Both the position numbers and the translations under genes were made by a program. From Schoenoplectus triqueter (lineage: Eukaryota > Streptophyta > Magnoliopsida > Poales > Cyperaceae): a stretch of DNA of 64,000 nt. Positions 1 through 10,945 of the stretch are shown here, piece by piece; position 1 is the stretch's first letter; every line of letters begins with the position of its first letter. The stretch is from contig CAXKVV010002144.1 of the NCBI GenBank assembly GCA_964058805.1, positions 124,001-188,000 on the forward strand, read 5' to 3'. The notes beneath the pieces were generated by a model. That model had not been told where the DNA came from and searched no databases. It saw nothing but the letters and a program-made list of their open reading frames with translations.

Positions 1-350
1 ATTATCATGCGTATTCATTTTGAAAATGAAACACATTCATAATTATTGTGAGTGTTAAAAAAACCTAGAAGATTTTAGCACATATTTAATTCTAAAATAT
101 CTTTTGATTAATTTGTATGTGTTTAATTAGTGATTAGGGCAATCAAATGGGTAATTATCTTCAAGAATGATTTTTCGTCGGTTTCGGATGTTTATTTCTT
201 TAACAAAAGGTGTTTATACCGCTATCAAGAGGTGTTTATATGTTTTATATAAGTGTCCAGACAACTTATAAGAAGGTGCGACATTTTTCTGAGAGATTTT
301 TATAAAAATATAATTAGCACATCCTTTATAATTTTGTAATGCAACTCTTT

Positions 351-474
351 ATATAGCATTTTCATTATTCACGTTTGAGTTATAATCTTCTGTATGATCG
401 ATTTTACTCGCTATATAGCATTATTGATTATTCACGTCAGAGTTATAATCTTCTGTATAATCGATTTTACTGGC
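351..474. repeat. Two-copy tandem repeat, 62-bp unit
   Basis: Copy 1 (351-412) and copy 2 (413-474) both begin ATATAGCATT, share GAGTTATAATCTTCTGTA and end in ATCGATTTTACT. They differ at a handful of positions, so the duplication is moderately old. No function is suggested. Confidence 0.8.
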
Positions 475-508
475 AACCCGGTTCATCATTTGGAGGCAGA
501 TATAATTG

Positions 509-533
509 GATTTTCAGTTTTTCACTGAAAATC
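509..533. other. Perfect 10-bp stem hairpin
   Basis: GATTTTCAGT (509-518) pairs exactly with ACTGAAAATC (524-533) across a 5-nt loop. It could be the relic of a foldback element or chance in AT-rich DNA. Confidence 0.5.
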
Positions 534-984
534 AGCTTCTGGAGCAACTGGACGAGGAAATACATTTTATGCAATTGCCGTAGTACTTTCATTGGCTATT
601 TTTCCTTTTTTTATATATAACTTGTTTCTTTTTCATGTCTTTACTTTTCCTTTTTATTAATCAACTCAATTCTCTTGAGTTATACTTTATTTTTCTTTTG
701 TTTACAAATTAATCTATGTACCATTGATTTTTGATAATAATAAAATAAACAAGGATTTGACCATTATTTTCCTTCAAAAAAATGTAGTTTTCCTTTTCTA
801 AATGTCATTCAGTTAAAATTTTCATTTTCGAAATCTGATTGAGGATTCCTCCTAATACAGAGTTTGAAAACTGGATCTATATTTATAAACCTCAAATCAC
901 CCTTCTATCGCACACAGACTTGTAATTCATTTAGTAGTATTACAGTTGCCGTGACCTTTGAGAACTGCCAGCACTAGCTAAATT

Positions 985-1280
985 TATTTACTCAGATTTC
1001 ATCCGACAATATAATTCTTAAATAAATAATTAAAAATATAAAACTTTCAATATATTTAATATTTTTACATTAAAGATATTAAATATAATTATTTTAATGT
1101 TAAACATGTATATCATGATATTTATAAGGGTTTATAAAAATACATCATTTTAAGTTTCACCGTAAATATCACACATATTACAATAAATAAGAAGAGAACA
1201 AACTATATATGAATTATTGGAATGACGTAGATGAAAATATTTAAATAAAATAAATTATGAAGAAGTCTTGAAGACATAAT
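985..1280 (+). repeat. Dispersed repeat, copy 1 of 2 in the window
   Basis: This stretch is collinear with 46715-47080. Both contain a GACAATATAATTCT block followed by AAATAAATAATTA, then an AT-rich centre, then ATATTACACA/ACACATATTACA-like and GAAAATATTTAAATAAAAT-like blocks in the same order. No terminal inverted repeat or coding capacity is visible. An old retrotransposon or LTR fragment is possible. Confidence 0.55.
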
Positions 1281-1292
1281 ATGTATGAGGCA

Positions 1293-2963
1293 AAGAGGTG
1301 GCAATCGGGCAGGTCAAGTTGGATAAGTTTGACCAAAAAAATTATCAGGTCACGGATCGGGTTCGGATCAATCTGATCAAGGTCGGGTCGGGTTTTGGGT
1401 CAATCATTATCGAGTTTTTTTGGTTTTGTATCATTTTGGGTCGGGTTTTGGGTTCTTAGTAGCTCAAGTCATCTCGAGTTTTAGGTCATTCGGGTCCGGC
1501 TCAAGTCGAGTTTCAGGTCATCTGATATCGGGTAGTCTTGGGTTTTGGGTTATTTCGAGTCGGGTTGGGTTCTTTTTGTGATGTGTTATTTTGGATCGGC
1601 TAGAATTTCAGGTCGTCAAACTTTAATTTTTTTCCAGCAATTTATTTTAGAAAATGTTAGGTCATTTTGACTTTTCACATAATATGGATATGATTAATTA
1701 ATTTGAGTCTAGTCAGATCAGTTTCAGGTCGACATACTGAATTAATTTTATTAACAAACTGAAAATATACTACTTATGATAATTCTGATTAATAGACATT
1801 ATTTTTTTATGATAATTTTAATTTATGACATATACATTTTAATTAATAGATATTATTATAATGATTCAAAATATATTTTTTTATTTTAGAATAAATTTTG
1901 AATACATATATAGAGATATATTATGGTGCTTTTCAAAGCAAAAAAAACTCATATTATTTTGAGGTGAAATTTAAAATCCCGATGTCACAAATGGTCAATC
2001 TAAATTTTTCAATAATTTCTTCATATCAAAATCTTATGAGATATTAAATTTTATAATTTTTTTAGCTTTCTAGATATATTTTTTTAATTATTTTCAAAAT
2101 TAGCCCTGAAATAGACTATTTTCTTACGTTAGACAAGGCTGATTTTAAAAATAATTTAAAAAAATAGATAGAAATCTCAAAAAAATCATGAAATTTAATA
2201 TCCAACAATATTTTCACATGAATAAATTATTGATAAATATAAATTGACCATTTGTGATCTCAAAATATTAAATCTCACCCTAAAATAATATATATTTTTT
2301 TGTTTTGCAAAGCACCATAACACATCTCTCTATCTCTCAATATATATGCATGTAGCTAATTTCTTAATTAAAATTATTAAAATTATTAAAATTATACATA
2401 CAATTATTTGTACGTACTATATTGATAAAAATATTTATTAATTTATGTTAAAATAAACTAGCAGTCCATCGTTGTTTATGAAACTCGTGCTTAACTCAAT
2501 CCTCCTCTAAACCCGTGGTTAATCTGACCTCGTTCAAAATAAAATGATAGTCAAGTACAAGTTAAATTTATAAAGATAAATTTAATATTTATACAATATA
2601 ATTTTAAAGTAATTTGATACATATATGCAGCATGAGTCGGGTCGGGTTTCGGGTTGTCTAATCTCGGATCATCTCGGGTTTTGGGTCATTCGGGTTCGGA
2701 TCGGGTCGGGTTTTAGGTCATCTTGGGTTTTCGGGTTGTTCAGGTTCAGATCCGATCAGGTTTCAGGTTGTCTGATCTTGAATCATCTAAGGTTTTCGGG
2801 TCGTTCGGGCTCGGATCGGGTCGGATTTTGGGTTGTCTGATCTCGGGTCAACTCGGATTTCAGATCGGGTCAAGTTCAAATTAGTTTGACTTTCTAAAAA
2901 ATCAAGTCAGTTCCGAACGAGTTGGACGGATTTCTCAGATCGGATCGAGTTTTGCCACCTCTA
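1293..2963. mobile_element. Non-autonomous hAT-like element, CGGGT-rich, with nested MITE
   Basis: The ends are near-perfect inverted repeats: AGAGGTGGCAA at 1294-1304 and TTGCCACCTCTA at 2952-2963. Just inside both ends lie many GGTCGGGT/CGGGTTTTGGG repeats (about 1300-1620 and 2635-2945), and the centre is AT-rich. The same TAGAGGTGG end is found on copies at 51219 and 59649 that have clean 8-bp target duplications, which marks a hAT-type family. I see no intact duplication here (ATGAGGCA against AGACCTAA), so the copy is old. A separate foldback element has inserted at 1913-2330. Confidence 0.65.
1913..2330. mobile_element. Foldback MITE nested in the hAT-like element
   Basis: The two halves are long imperfect inverted repeats. 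The left arm (1913 on) reads GAGATATATTATGGTGCTTT, and the reverse complement of the right arm reads GAGAGATGTGTTATGGTGCT. Complementarity continues inward for about 90 bp, including a CACAAATGGTCAAT block on both arms. There is no coding capacity. The RNA of either strand would fold into a long hairpin. Confidence 0.75.
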
Positions 2964-3835
2964 AGACCTAACTCTCTCTTTATGGAGTATAATTAAACAT
3001 AGCATCTTTCAATTGTTTAAGGAGCAGTGACTTCACATCTCTTCAAACCTCCAAGTTGTCATTCAAACTCTTAATTATGATAATCACCCTCCGAACTATT
3101 CAATCCATGACAAACACACCGACAACTAAAAATTATATATTCAAAGACAATGCAAAGAGGAACATTTAACCCGCGATCTACTCTAAGTCGGCTCCACCAC
3201 GCTGAACTCTTGCCCTTCGATCTAGGATGATACACTTTTTAAAAGAGAAATGATCAAACTACTCTTATATATCTATAACATAATAACGAAAATATTTATT
3301 GTTCATGAACTTTTATTTTACAAAAAAGTAACTTAAAAAAAAATAAGAGCACAAATTCATAATATATAACGTATTTGTTATGTCATTTATAGCCAGGTTA
3401 ATATATCTTGTTTGTATCATTATCATAAAAAATGTTATATTAATATTTTGTTTATGTAAACATGAAAAATGCAAAACATTATGAGGTTAAAACGTATTTA
3501 TTAGTTCTAAAAATTATTCATGAAAATTAAACGGTATTATAATAATAAAAATAATTTTTTTTAATTATTTTCTAAACTTTATATTCCTTATAATGATAAA
3601 CTGAAGTATATAACATGAAGATAAAAATAAGAGAATAAATATATTGTGAATATTTAATAGCTATCTTTATTTTTTTGTAAATTAGAAATTCATGAAAACA
3701 TAAATACTTTAATGGTTATGTTATAGACATAAAAGGTTAGTTTGGTTTTTCTCATTTCAACATGAAGTATTGTATAACTAATTAGTTATCGAGAGGGTGT
3801 TTGTCACAATTAAGAGTCTAAGAGAGGGGAGGCAA
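2964..3835. other. AT-rich stretch, no gene seen
   Basis: No convincing coding region is seen. A short GC-richer patch at about 3165-3230 is not recognisable. Confidence 0.45.
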
Positions 3836-5845
3836 CAAGGGCGGATTTACACTACCAGAATATAGGTTATTGCATATACCTCTTTAGCAACGTTTTTTTT
3901 TATAGAAAACCGTTTAGAAAAATAGGTGGTGGCGATTTTATAATTTAACAGAAAAATTCAGCAACAGTTGCTATAGAAAAGCCGTTGGCAAAATTATTTA
4001 AAAAACAGAAAAAAAATCTTCAGCAACGGTTGTTTGTAAATAACCGTTGCTGAATAGATAGAATCAACAATGGTTATTTGCTCAATACCGTTGCTGAAGG
4101 GTTATTATTTTATTTTTTCAGGGACAATCAGCAATAATTTTTGCTAAATAATCGTTGCTAATTATTTTGTAAAAACCGTTGCTGAAAGTGGTCTCATTTT
4201 TTTAAAAATAGACAATCAACAACGGTTTTCTCTGAATAACCGTTGTTGATTGTCCCTGAAATAATTACTCTCTTCCTCTCTTTCTTCTACTTGCACACAG
4301 ATTTGTTCTCTCTTCTTCTATTCTATGTCCGTCTGATGTTCCACGCATGGCTACTCGGCACTTTCCGTCCTAACACTAAATGTGGACTCTTTCTCTGACA
4401 CATTCTTCGCCTCGCTCTCTGCTCTCTCGCATCTCTCTCTTCTCCTTCTCCCTTTCACCATGGAGTCTCACCCCTCTTCAACACAACACTCGAAGCATTT
4501 CTCTCTGATAGCTCATGCATCCAAACACGGGTAACATCATTAACTTAAGCTTCATTTTTAGGTTTCTATAATTTAATTAGATGCTCTCAGGATTTGTATA
4601 TGATCATGTGTTTTTGTTTGCTTTTAGTGGATTCTTTTATAACCTTCATCATACTTTTGGAATGAAAGTTTTTGTCAATAATATTTATCTGATTATTAAT
4701 GTTATCTTTCTTTCAAGTAATCGTTATGCTATGTAATTGAAAGTTTCACTTCGATAGTCAAAACTCGTATAAGTATTTTAAAATTTAAAACATCTAAATA
4801 AATGAAAACTAAATATTTTTAAACAATATAATTATTAAAAATATTCATGTAACCTTATGCAATAACAGATATATCAATAAGGTTATTAAAAATATGATAT
4901 GCCTTGCATCTTATGTTGATAAATAAATTCTTAAGAATATAATTAATGCTTCTAGCTCTAACAATATACGTGTTAAATAAAAATTAGCATGAGATTCATC
5001 TTTCGTACTCTTACAATGTATGGTTCGTCTTGCTGAAATGGTGAAATAGAGATTTCGAGAGGAGAATTAATTATCATCATTTAAATAGACAATCAAAATA
5101 GGTAGTGGCAATGGTACCATTAAAAAAAAGAATCAACAACGGTTATTCTACAAAAAACCGTTGTTGATTCCCATAATTGTCAATGGTTTTTGTAGAATAA
5201 CCGTTGTTGATGCTCACATTTGCCAACAGTTTTTCTCAGAAAATGAGAAAAACCATTGTTGTTGTCGATATTTGTCAACAGTTCTTAGAAAAAAATCGTT
5301 GTTGATTCGCTTAATTTTGCCAACGGTTATTTAAAGAATCGTTACGGGAATCAGTGACCTTAGCGTCAATAACGATTGCAGAACCGTTAGCAAATGGTAT
5401 ATTTAACCGTTGTTGTTTCTTTTTGTGGTAGTGTTAGCTTGGGCCAGGGGGCAGCTGTCCCTCCTGGATTTTGAAAAACAGTGCTTTTTCGGTAATTTGC
5501 TCCCCCTGAAAATTTTTTTTGCCCCCCTGGGATGTCTGATTAATTTTTTTGAGAAAAAAATATTTAATATCATGCATAATGAAATAATTATGCAAAGATA
5601 TCAAAATATAAAGTTCTGTAGAAAAAAAACTTTCTTCATCAGCTTGATTATCTATTACTTTTAGTTTTATTTTGTTGTTATTTTTAATATATAAAATATT
5701 ATTATTTTAATATTTTTATTAGATAAGAATATATATTAAATTATTAATTTTTTTATTTAGTATCTGATTAGTTAATGAATTTGAACCAGATAAGGTATTA
5801 CAATCTGATAATTGTCTCATTGATCGAAATCTTTCATCCGTCCTG
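3836..5845. mobile_element. CAGGGGCGGA-ended MITE, copy 1, split by a CACTA element
   Basis: The outer ends are inverted: CAAGGGCGGA at 3836 and CATCCGTCCTG at 5835-5845. After removal of the CACTA insertion (3850-5433 plus a 3-bp duplication) about 420 bp remain. These match copies at 37021-37404 and 56966-57402 along their length, with shared blocks such as GATTTTGAAAAA near the start, GTCTGATTA, TGAAATAATTATG and TAGTTAATG(A/G)(A/G)TTTGAA. No transposase is encoded. CAG...CTG termini and an 8-bp duplication on copy 2 suggest hAT affiliation. Confidence 0.65.
3850..5433. mobile_element. Non-autonomous CACTA (En/Spm) element, 1584 bp
   Basis: It begins CACTACCA (3850) and ends TGGTAGTG (5433), the signature terminal repeat of plant CACTA elements. 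It is flanked by a perfect 3-bp duplication, TTA at 3847-3849 and 5434-5436. Subterminal regions (3890-4260 and 5090-5420) carry many direct and inverted copies of the motif CAGCAACGGTT/CAACAACGGTT, the usual transposase-binding type of repeat in this superfamily. The interior (about 4260-5090) has no open frame of note, so movement would need a transposase in trans. Confidence 0.92.
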
Positions 5846-5849
5846 AACG

Positions 5850-6690
5850 ACAACGTGTCAAAATTTGAAAGTTTGAAAAAGTGAGGAGTCATTACCCTTC
5901 TTATTATCATTTTATAAAAAGGTTGAACGGGCACTTTAACCTATATATCCGAAATCAGCTTTTTTTTTCAGAATGTCTATTTCTAAATGGATGTTGAAGT
6001 GCACGAGTTTATAGGTGACATGCATGAACACTTCCCGGAAGAAAAAACATTCTCCTTCAAAAAGTTCAGAAAATTATCACAAAACAATTTGTCACTGACC
6101 GGCCCAACTCTTGAATGCAAAGCAACGAAGTAGGACCTAATATTCGGCTTTAGATCACTCACCACATTGGATGACATCCAAGAAACACTTAAATCCATCG
6201 ACATAATCTCTTATTAACTGAGGTACATGAGCCCTGACCCACCGTCTCTGACTGCATTAATTCCCATCGCGAAACAACTGGTTTGGATGTTGCTGTCGAA
6301 CTCTTCTCACACGTGAAGCGCTTTCGTCTCTTCGACCCAATCTATCATGTCAGTATGTACAGTGTTCGTCCAGTCATGAGCCGCCTCAGCCAAATCGCCA
6401 GCTCGTCGCCTAGCTTTTGAACGTTATTATCAAATCATCAGGTTCGGAGAATTGTGGGTGCCAAATAGCAAAGGTGCTGTCTTGTAAATAGTAATAGCTG
6501 CGAATGCGATCATCTGGTGCCCGTTTTTATGGTTGGGTTCCTTGCCTTTAGATGCATCCAATCTATAACGGACAATACCGATTAATTAAGTCACGCGCAT
6601 ATTATTAGATGTCTCCTGATTTGATGGCGCGCTATCATCGATGAATGGGTGTACTGTTGTATCTCCAAACTTATGTATGGGTTTTGGGTA
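5850..6690 (-). other. GC-richer island, possible decayed coding relic
   Basis: Base composition rises compared with both flanks. Short minus-strand frames (5983-6204 and fragments up to about 6640) have fairly protein-like composition, but stops and frame changes interrupt them and I recognise no domain. It is host DNA next to the left target duplication of the hAT element. It could equally be an old transposon fragment. Confidence 0.25.
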
Positions 6691-6704
6691 CATCTAGTGC
6701 TATG

Positions 6705-7042
6705 CTAAAACCCGCCGGGTACAACCCGTACACGTGTACCCGCGACCCGTACCCGCGGTATCTGTACCCGTGCCCGGGTAGAGGCGGGTAAACGGGTACA
6801 CGGGTACGGGTTTGAAAAGGGCAGGGCAGTGATTTTTTGGAAAAAACCCGTTGTACCCGTACCCATTTACCCGCGTACCCGCGCCCGTACCCGCGTACCC
6901 GCGCCCATGTACCCGCGTACCCGCTCACCCACGCCCGCGCACCCGCTCACCCACATACCCGCGTACCCGTAATTTTCAAATTTCAAAAATTTTTCCCCCA
7001 GTTCACATCAAATCAAACCCGTACCCGTTACCCGTACCCGCT
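6705..7042. repeat. Left subterminal CGGGT/ACCCG repeats of the hAT element
   Basis: Dense copies of ACCCGTACCCG and its complement fill this stretch in both orientations, giving a large potential cruciform around 6790-6860. Subterminal repeats of this kind are the usual binding sites of hAT transposases. The long open frames across it, rich in Pro, Tyr and Arg, are repeat artefacts. Confidence 0.8.
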
Positions 7043-7081
7043 GGAATTTTTTTTTTTAATAAATTTCAAAATTTATTCCCT

Positions 7082-7125
7082 CCAATCAAAACTCTATAAA
7101 TACACCCCTCTTCCTCTCAACATTT
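7082..7125 (+). promoter_or_regulatory. Putative transposase promoter (CCAAT and TATA boxes)
   Basis: CCAAT lies at 7082-7086 and TATAAATA at 7095-7102, followed by a pyrimidine-rich leader (CCTCTTCCTCTC) from about 7106. This fits a plant RNA polymerase II core promoter with a start near 7125-7130. It is inside the element and points at the transposase. Confidence 0.6.
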
Positions 7126-7287
7126 TCACATTTTCTCAATCTCTCAATCTTTTATTCTCTCAAATACAATATTATTCTCAATTTTTAAATTTATTGTTCC
7201 AAAAAATATAATATAAAAATACGATCACGGAATTACGAAGGTATTGAAATTACAAAGTTCGGCGTCTCCTGCAAGATTTTTCCGCGA

Positions 7288-8460
7288 GGTTAGATTTTTA
7301 AATTCGGATTTATTTTTAATAGGTTAAGAAAATAGGTTATTTTTATTTTTTTGAATATGTGAAGTAATTAGATTTATTTTAAATAGGTTAGATTTTAATT
7401 TTTAAATTCAGATTTTTTTAATAGGTTATTTTTATTTTTTTGAATATGTGAAGTAATTAGATTTGTTTTAAATAGGTTAGATTTTATTTTTTTAATTCGG
7501 ATTTATTTTTAATAGGTTAAGAAAATAGGTTATTTTTATTTTTTTGAATATGTGAAGTAATTAGATTTGTTTTAAATAGGTTAGAATTTAATTTTTAAAT
7601 TCGGATTTATTTTTAATATGTTAAGAAAATAGGTTATTTTTATTTTTTTGAATATGTGAAGTAATTAGATTTGTTTTAAATAGGTTAGAATTTAATTTTT
7701 AAATTCGGATTTATTTTTAATAGGTTATGAAAATAGGTTATTTTTATTTTTTGAATATGTGAAGTAATTATATTTGTTTTAAATAGGTTAGATTTTATTT
7801 TTTTAATTCGGATTTATTTTTATTAGGTTAAGAAAATAGGTTATTTTTATTTTTTTGAATATGTGAAGTAATTAGATTTGTTTTAAATGGGTTAGATTTT
7901 ATTTTTTAATTCGGATTTATTTTTAATAGGTTAAGAAAATAGGTTATTTTTATTTTTTTTGAATATGTGAAGTAATTATATTTGTTTTAAATAGGTTAGA
8001 TTTTATTTTTTTAATTCGGATTTATTTTTAATAGGTTAAGAAAATAGGTTATTTTTATTTTTTTGAATATGTGAAGTAATTAGATTTGTTTTAAATAGGT
8101 TAGAATTTAATTTTTAAATTCGGATTTATTTTTAATAGGTTAAGAAAATAGGTTATTTTTATTTTTTTGAATATGTGAAGTAATTATATTTGTTTTAAAT
8201 AGGTTAGATTTTATTTTTTTAATTCGGATTTATTTTTAATAGGTTAAGAAAATAGGTTATTTTTATTTTTTTGAATATGTGAAGTAATTAGATTTGTTTT
8301 AAATAGGTTAGAATTTAATTTTTAAATTCGAATTTATTTTTAATAGGTTAAGAAAATAGGTTATTTTTATTTTTTTGAATATGTGAAGTAATTATATTTA
8401 TTTTAAATAGGTTAGATTTTATTTTTTTAATTTGGATTTATTTTTAATGTTTTGAATATG
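7288..8460 (+). repeat. 104-bp tandem array, about 11 copies, inside the hAT element
   Basis: The phrase GAATATGTGAAGTAATTA recurs near 7353, 7442, 7546, 7650, 7753, 7857, 7961, 8064, 8169, 8273 and 8377, with a truncated GAATATG at 8454. Spacing is 103-105 bp except for the shorter first and last intervals. Two unit variants exist: A, with GTTAGAATTTAATTTTTAAAT, and B, with GTTAGATTTTATTTTTTTAAT. They alternate A-B over the last four units. The array sits where the intron between the expected zinc-finger exon and the catalytic exon would be. Confidence 0.95.
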
Positions 8461-8501
8461 TAGGTATTGGAAAACGGAAATACGAAGTTCGGAAATACTA
8501 G

Positions 8502-8753
8502 TTTACCACCATAAAAAATGAACTCCGAGCTATATTTGCATATCAAAATAATAAGGTCTCAATTACATCTGATATATGGACCGCCGGTAAACATGGTCTT
8601 GGGTACTCTTGTGTTACCAGGCATTGGATCAATGATCAATGGGTATTACAAAAAAAAATATTAAGTTTTAGAGTATTGGATTCTCCACACACCGCAAATG
8701 TAATTTTCAAATCCATTATTGAGATTTTACAATAATATAATCTGAAGAGGGAT
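8502..8753 (+). pseudogene. 5' part of the hAT transposase catalytic exon, cut off by a stop
   Basis: In frame with the downstream coding region, this stretch encodes a clear hAT segment, with SITSDIWTAG from 8559 followed by YSCVTRHWINDQWVLQKKI and LDSPHT. The Asp of SDIWT is the first residue of the hAT DDE triad. A TAA at 8733-8735 interrupts the frame 18 bases before the next ATG. Upstream, FTTIKNEL at 8502 directly follows ACTAG, a plausible splice acceptor. The BED zinc-finger exon that should precede it is not found; the tandem array occupies that place. Confidence 0.8.
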
Positions 8754-10166
8754 ATGGATAACAAGGTTTTTTCTATATTTTTCGATAATGCTAGCAACAA
8801 TATAGCTTCCATTGATATTTTTAAACGGTCACTAAACCCAATTATGAATGGTGCAATGTTTCATCAAAAGTGTGCTTGCCACATACTTAACCTCGTTGTG
8901 AAGGTGGGCCCTAAAACAGAAACCGTAAAATTGTTGATAATTAAATTTAAGGATGCTCTCAACCATATTGATTCAAACCAAGAAAGAAAACAACGGTTCG
9001 CATTGATGTGCGTCAACTATGGATTGAGCAAGTTGAGAGTTCTTTGGGATATAGATACCCGTTGGAACTCTACCTATAGATTTTTGCACCGATGCCTTCC
9101 TTACCATGCTGTTATTGAGGAGTTTTTGAGAAGCTCCACCCCAGAGGGAATGGCATTGGAACCCAGTGTCGAGGAATGGGAGCAACTAGAAAGACTTCAA
9201 AAATTTCTAGAAACTTTTTTTAAAGCAACCGTCCAATTATCCTGCTCGTATTCACCGACTTCATTTGAGTTGCTGAAACATCTCTATAGCATCTCCAAGG
9301 TATATCGCGAATTGGAACAAGCCGAAACCCGGGATAAATCTCTCACGCCGATCGTAGATGCCATGAAGCAAAAATTTTTGAAATATTGGGAAGATATACC
9401 CCTCCTGGCCATCATCGCAAGCTGCCTCAATCCGGTATACAAGAAGTATTACACAATCAGAATGGTTCAAGCGTACAAAGATAATCTACATTTATCCAAC
9501 ACCGGGGTAGAGGCATACGTGAATTCGAAGTTCGATGAGATGTTTAACATATACAACTCAAGAATGGTTGACAACCAAAATCCGTATTCGTCCCGCCGCG
9601 CCCCTAGGTAAAAATATAAATTACATGTGTTTTTAATATTCATTATTTATAATATCTACATTATTTATCTACTAATTATTTTATTTAATAGTTTCACTTC
9701 CAGGAGCACTAGCAGTGGTGGATTGTTAGCAGATTTTCAATCGGAAAGCACACCGCACACATCCACAAATGAGTTATTGAGCTATATGTCGATGCTCAAC
9801 GAAAATGAAGATGTTGACATCATGACGTGGTGGAAGAGAAATGCAAGGGGCTATCCAACGCTGGCGATGATGGCCCGCGACGTATTTGCCGTACCCGTGT
9901 CAACTGTCCCTTCTGAAAATTGCTTTAGTTCGGCGAATAGGATTCTCTCCGATAAACGTAGTAAGTTGGGTGCACATGTTTTTGAGAGACTTGTGTGCTT
10001 GAAAGATTGGATTGATGCTGAGGAGCGCAATCAATATCGAGATCAACCACAATCATCCGAAGTCGAGACTGAAGAAAGCGGTACCGAGTCGCGGCCGGGT
10101 TATAATTCGGATTGGTGCAGAAGAGAGCGAGCAATGATACATGAATGCAAACTATTAGATAGGTAA
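8754..10166 (+). CDS. hAT-family transposase, two exons, N-terminally truncated
   Basis: Exon 1 (8754-9607) and exon 2 (9704-10166, or from 9692 with the alternative acceptor) join in frame across a GT-AG intron of 96 (or 84) bp, giving about 438 residues. Exon 1 carries the RNase-H-like region: FDNASNN (second catalytic Asp), the CxxH motif CACHILNLVVK and the DTRWNSTYRFL block typical of the DUF4413 region of plant hAT transposases. Exon 2 encodes the C-terminal hAT dimerisation domain, with WWKRNARGYPTLAMMARDVF, VPVSTVPSENCFSSANRILS and RLVCLKDWI. The enzyme would cut and rejoin element ends in the nucleus. As read from this ATG it lacks the first catalytic Asp and the BED finger, so activity is unlikely. 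Confidence 0.85.
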
Positions 10167-10303
10167 AAGACAGTGTCGGTATTAATCTCTAACCTCCTTT
10201 AATGTTTATGGCTATTTTTTAAATTATAAATTTCTAAACATTTCAATTAGTTTTTAAATTATTCATTTTAAAGAAAACTACTAACAAAAAAAAAGTTAGA
10301 ACT

Positions 10304-10329
10304 CCGCCTATGTCATTTTACATAGGCGG
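10304..10329. other. Perfect 10-bp stem-loop downstream of the transposase gene
   Basis: CCGCCTATGT (10304-10313) pairs with ACATAGGCGG (10320-10329) across a 6-nt loop. It is GC-rich in an AT-rich 3' region, about 140 bp after the stop codon. A role in 3'-end formation or a remnant of a small insertion are both possible. Confidence 0.6.
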
Positions 10330-10720
10330 TCCCAAGCTCGGAATAAAGGAGGAGGGTAACTTTTATTTTTTAATCTATTTTTTTAAAATAATTCAAAATT
10401 ATTTTTAAAGTAATTGATTTTCTAAATTTTTATTTATATTTTACTTTTTAAATTAATTGATTTAAAATATTTTTTATTTATATTTTAAACGTTCATTTTA
10501 AATTATTTGATTTTTAAATGTTCATTTTAAATTTTTTATCTATTTTTTGATTTAATCTATTGTTTTAAAATAATTGAAAAAATGAACGTTTAGAAAATAT
10601 ATTATTCTTTTAAAATGAACGTTTATATTTGTACTTAGCCGAAATGATATTATTCACATTTTATGACATTCCAAAATAAAAAATATATTTATAAAACAAA
10701 AACAGCAAAAAAAAAAAAAT

Positions 10721-10945
10721 CGTACCCGTACCCGTACCCTTCTACCCGTGCCCGCGTACCCCCGTACCCGTACCCATGGTACCCGTGTACCCGCGACGGG
10801 CACGGGTATGAGACGGGTAGGGTACGGTTTTGAAAAAAAACCCGTCTACCCGTGCCCGCCGTACCCGTCTACCCGCCGTACCCGCGCCCGCCGTACCCGC
10901 CGCCCGCCGCGGGTGTACCCGGCCCGTGCTCGCGGTACCGCCGGC
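10721..10945. repeat. Right subterminal CGGGT/ACCCG repeats of the hAT element
   Basis: Mirror counterpart of the left end, with dense ACCCGTACCCG and CCCGCCGTACCCG copies in both orientations. It contains a shared core GGGTACGGTTTTGAAAA near 10817 that resembles GGGTACGGGTTTGAAAA near 6800 in the left end. Confidence 0.8.

Larger units (their letters stand above)
1..984. other. AT-rich intergenic stretch without a recognisable gene
   Basis: No open frame here shows a protein family I recognise. The stretch holds a 62-bp tandem duplication and a short perfect hairpin, both listed separately. The short open frame across 375-620 runs through the duplicated units (residues NLLYxRFY appear twice), so it is a by-product of the repeat rather than a gene. 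Confidence 0.5.

Noticed and set aside
1300..1620. GGGTCGGG tracts considered as telomere-like or G-quadruplex arrays
   Set aside because: The plant telomere repeat is TTTAGGG. The tracts are irregular and belong to the ends of hAT-like elements, although local G-quadruplex formation cannot be excluded.
5983..6640. Interpretation of the GC-richer island as a named host gene on the minus strand
   Set aside because: Fragments read like protein, but no motif is certain, and stops and frame changes prevent a model.
6671..7211. Pro/Tyr/Arg-rich frames at the left end of the hAT element, and a similar one at 10748-11068
   Set aside because: They are translations of ACCCGT repeats on both strands.
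7288..8460. Regular repeats considered as a CRISPR-like array
   Set aside because: Whole 104-bp units repeat without unique spacers, inside a plant transposon. It is a minisatellite.
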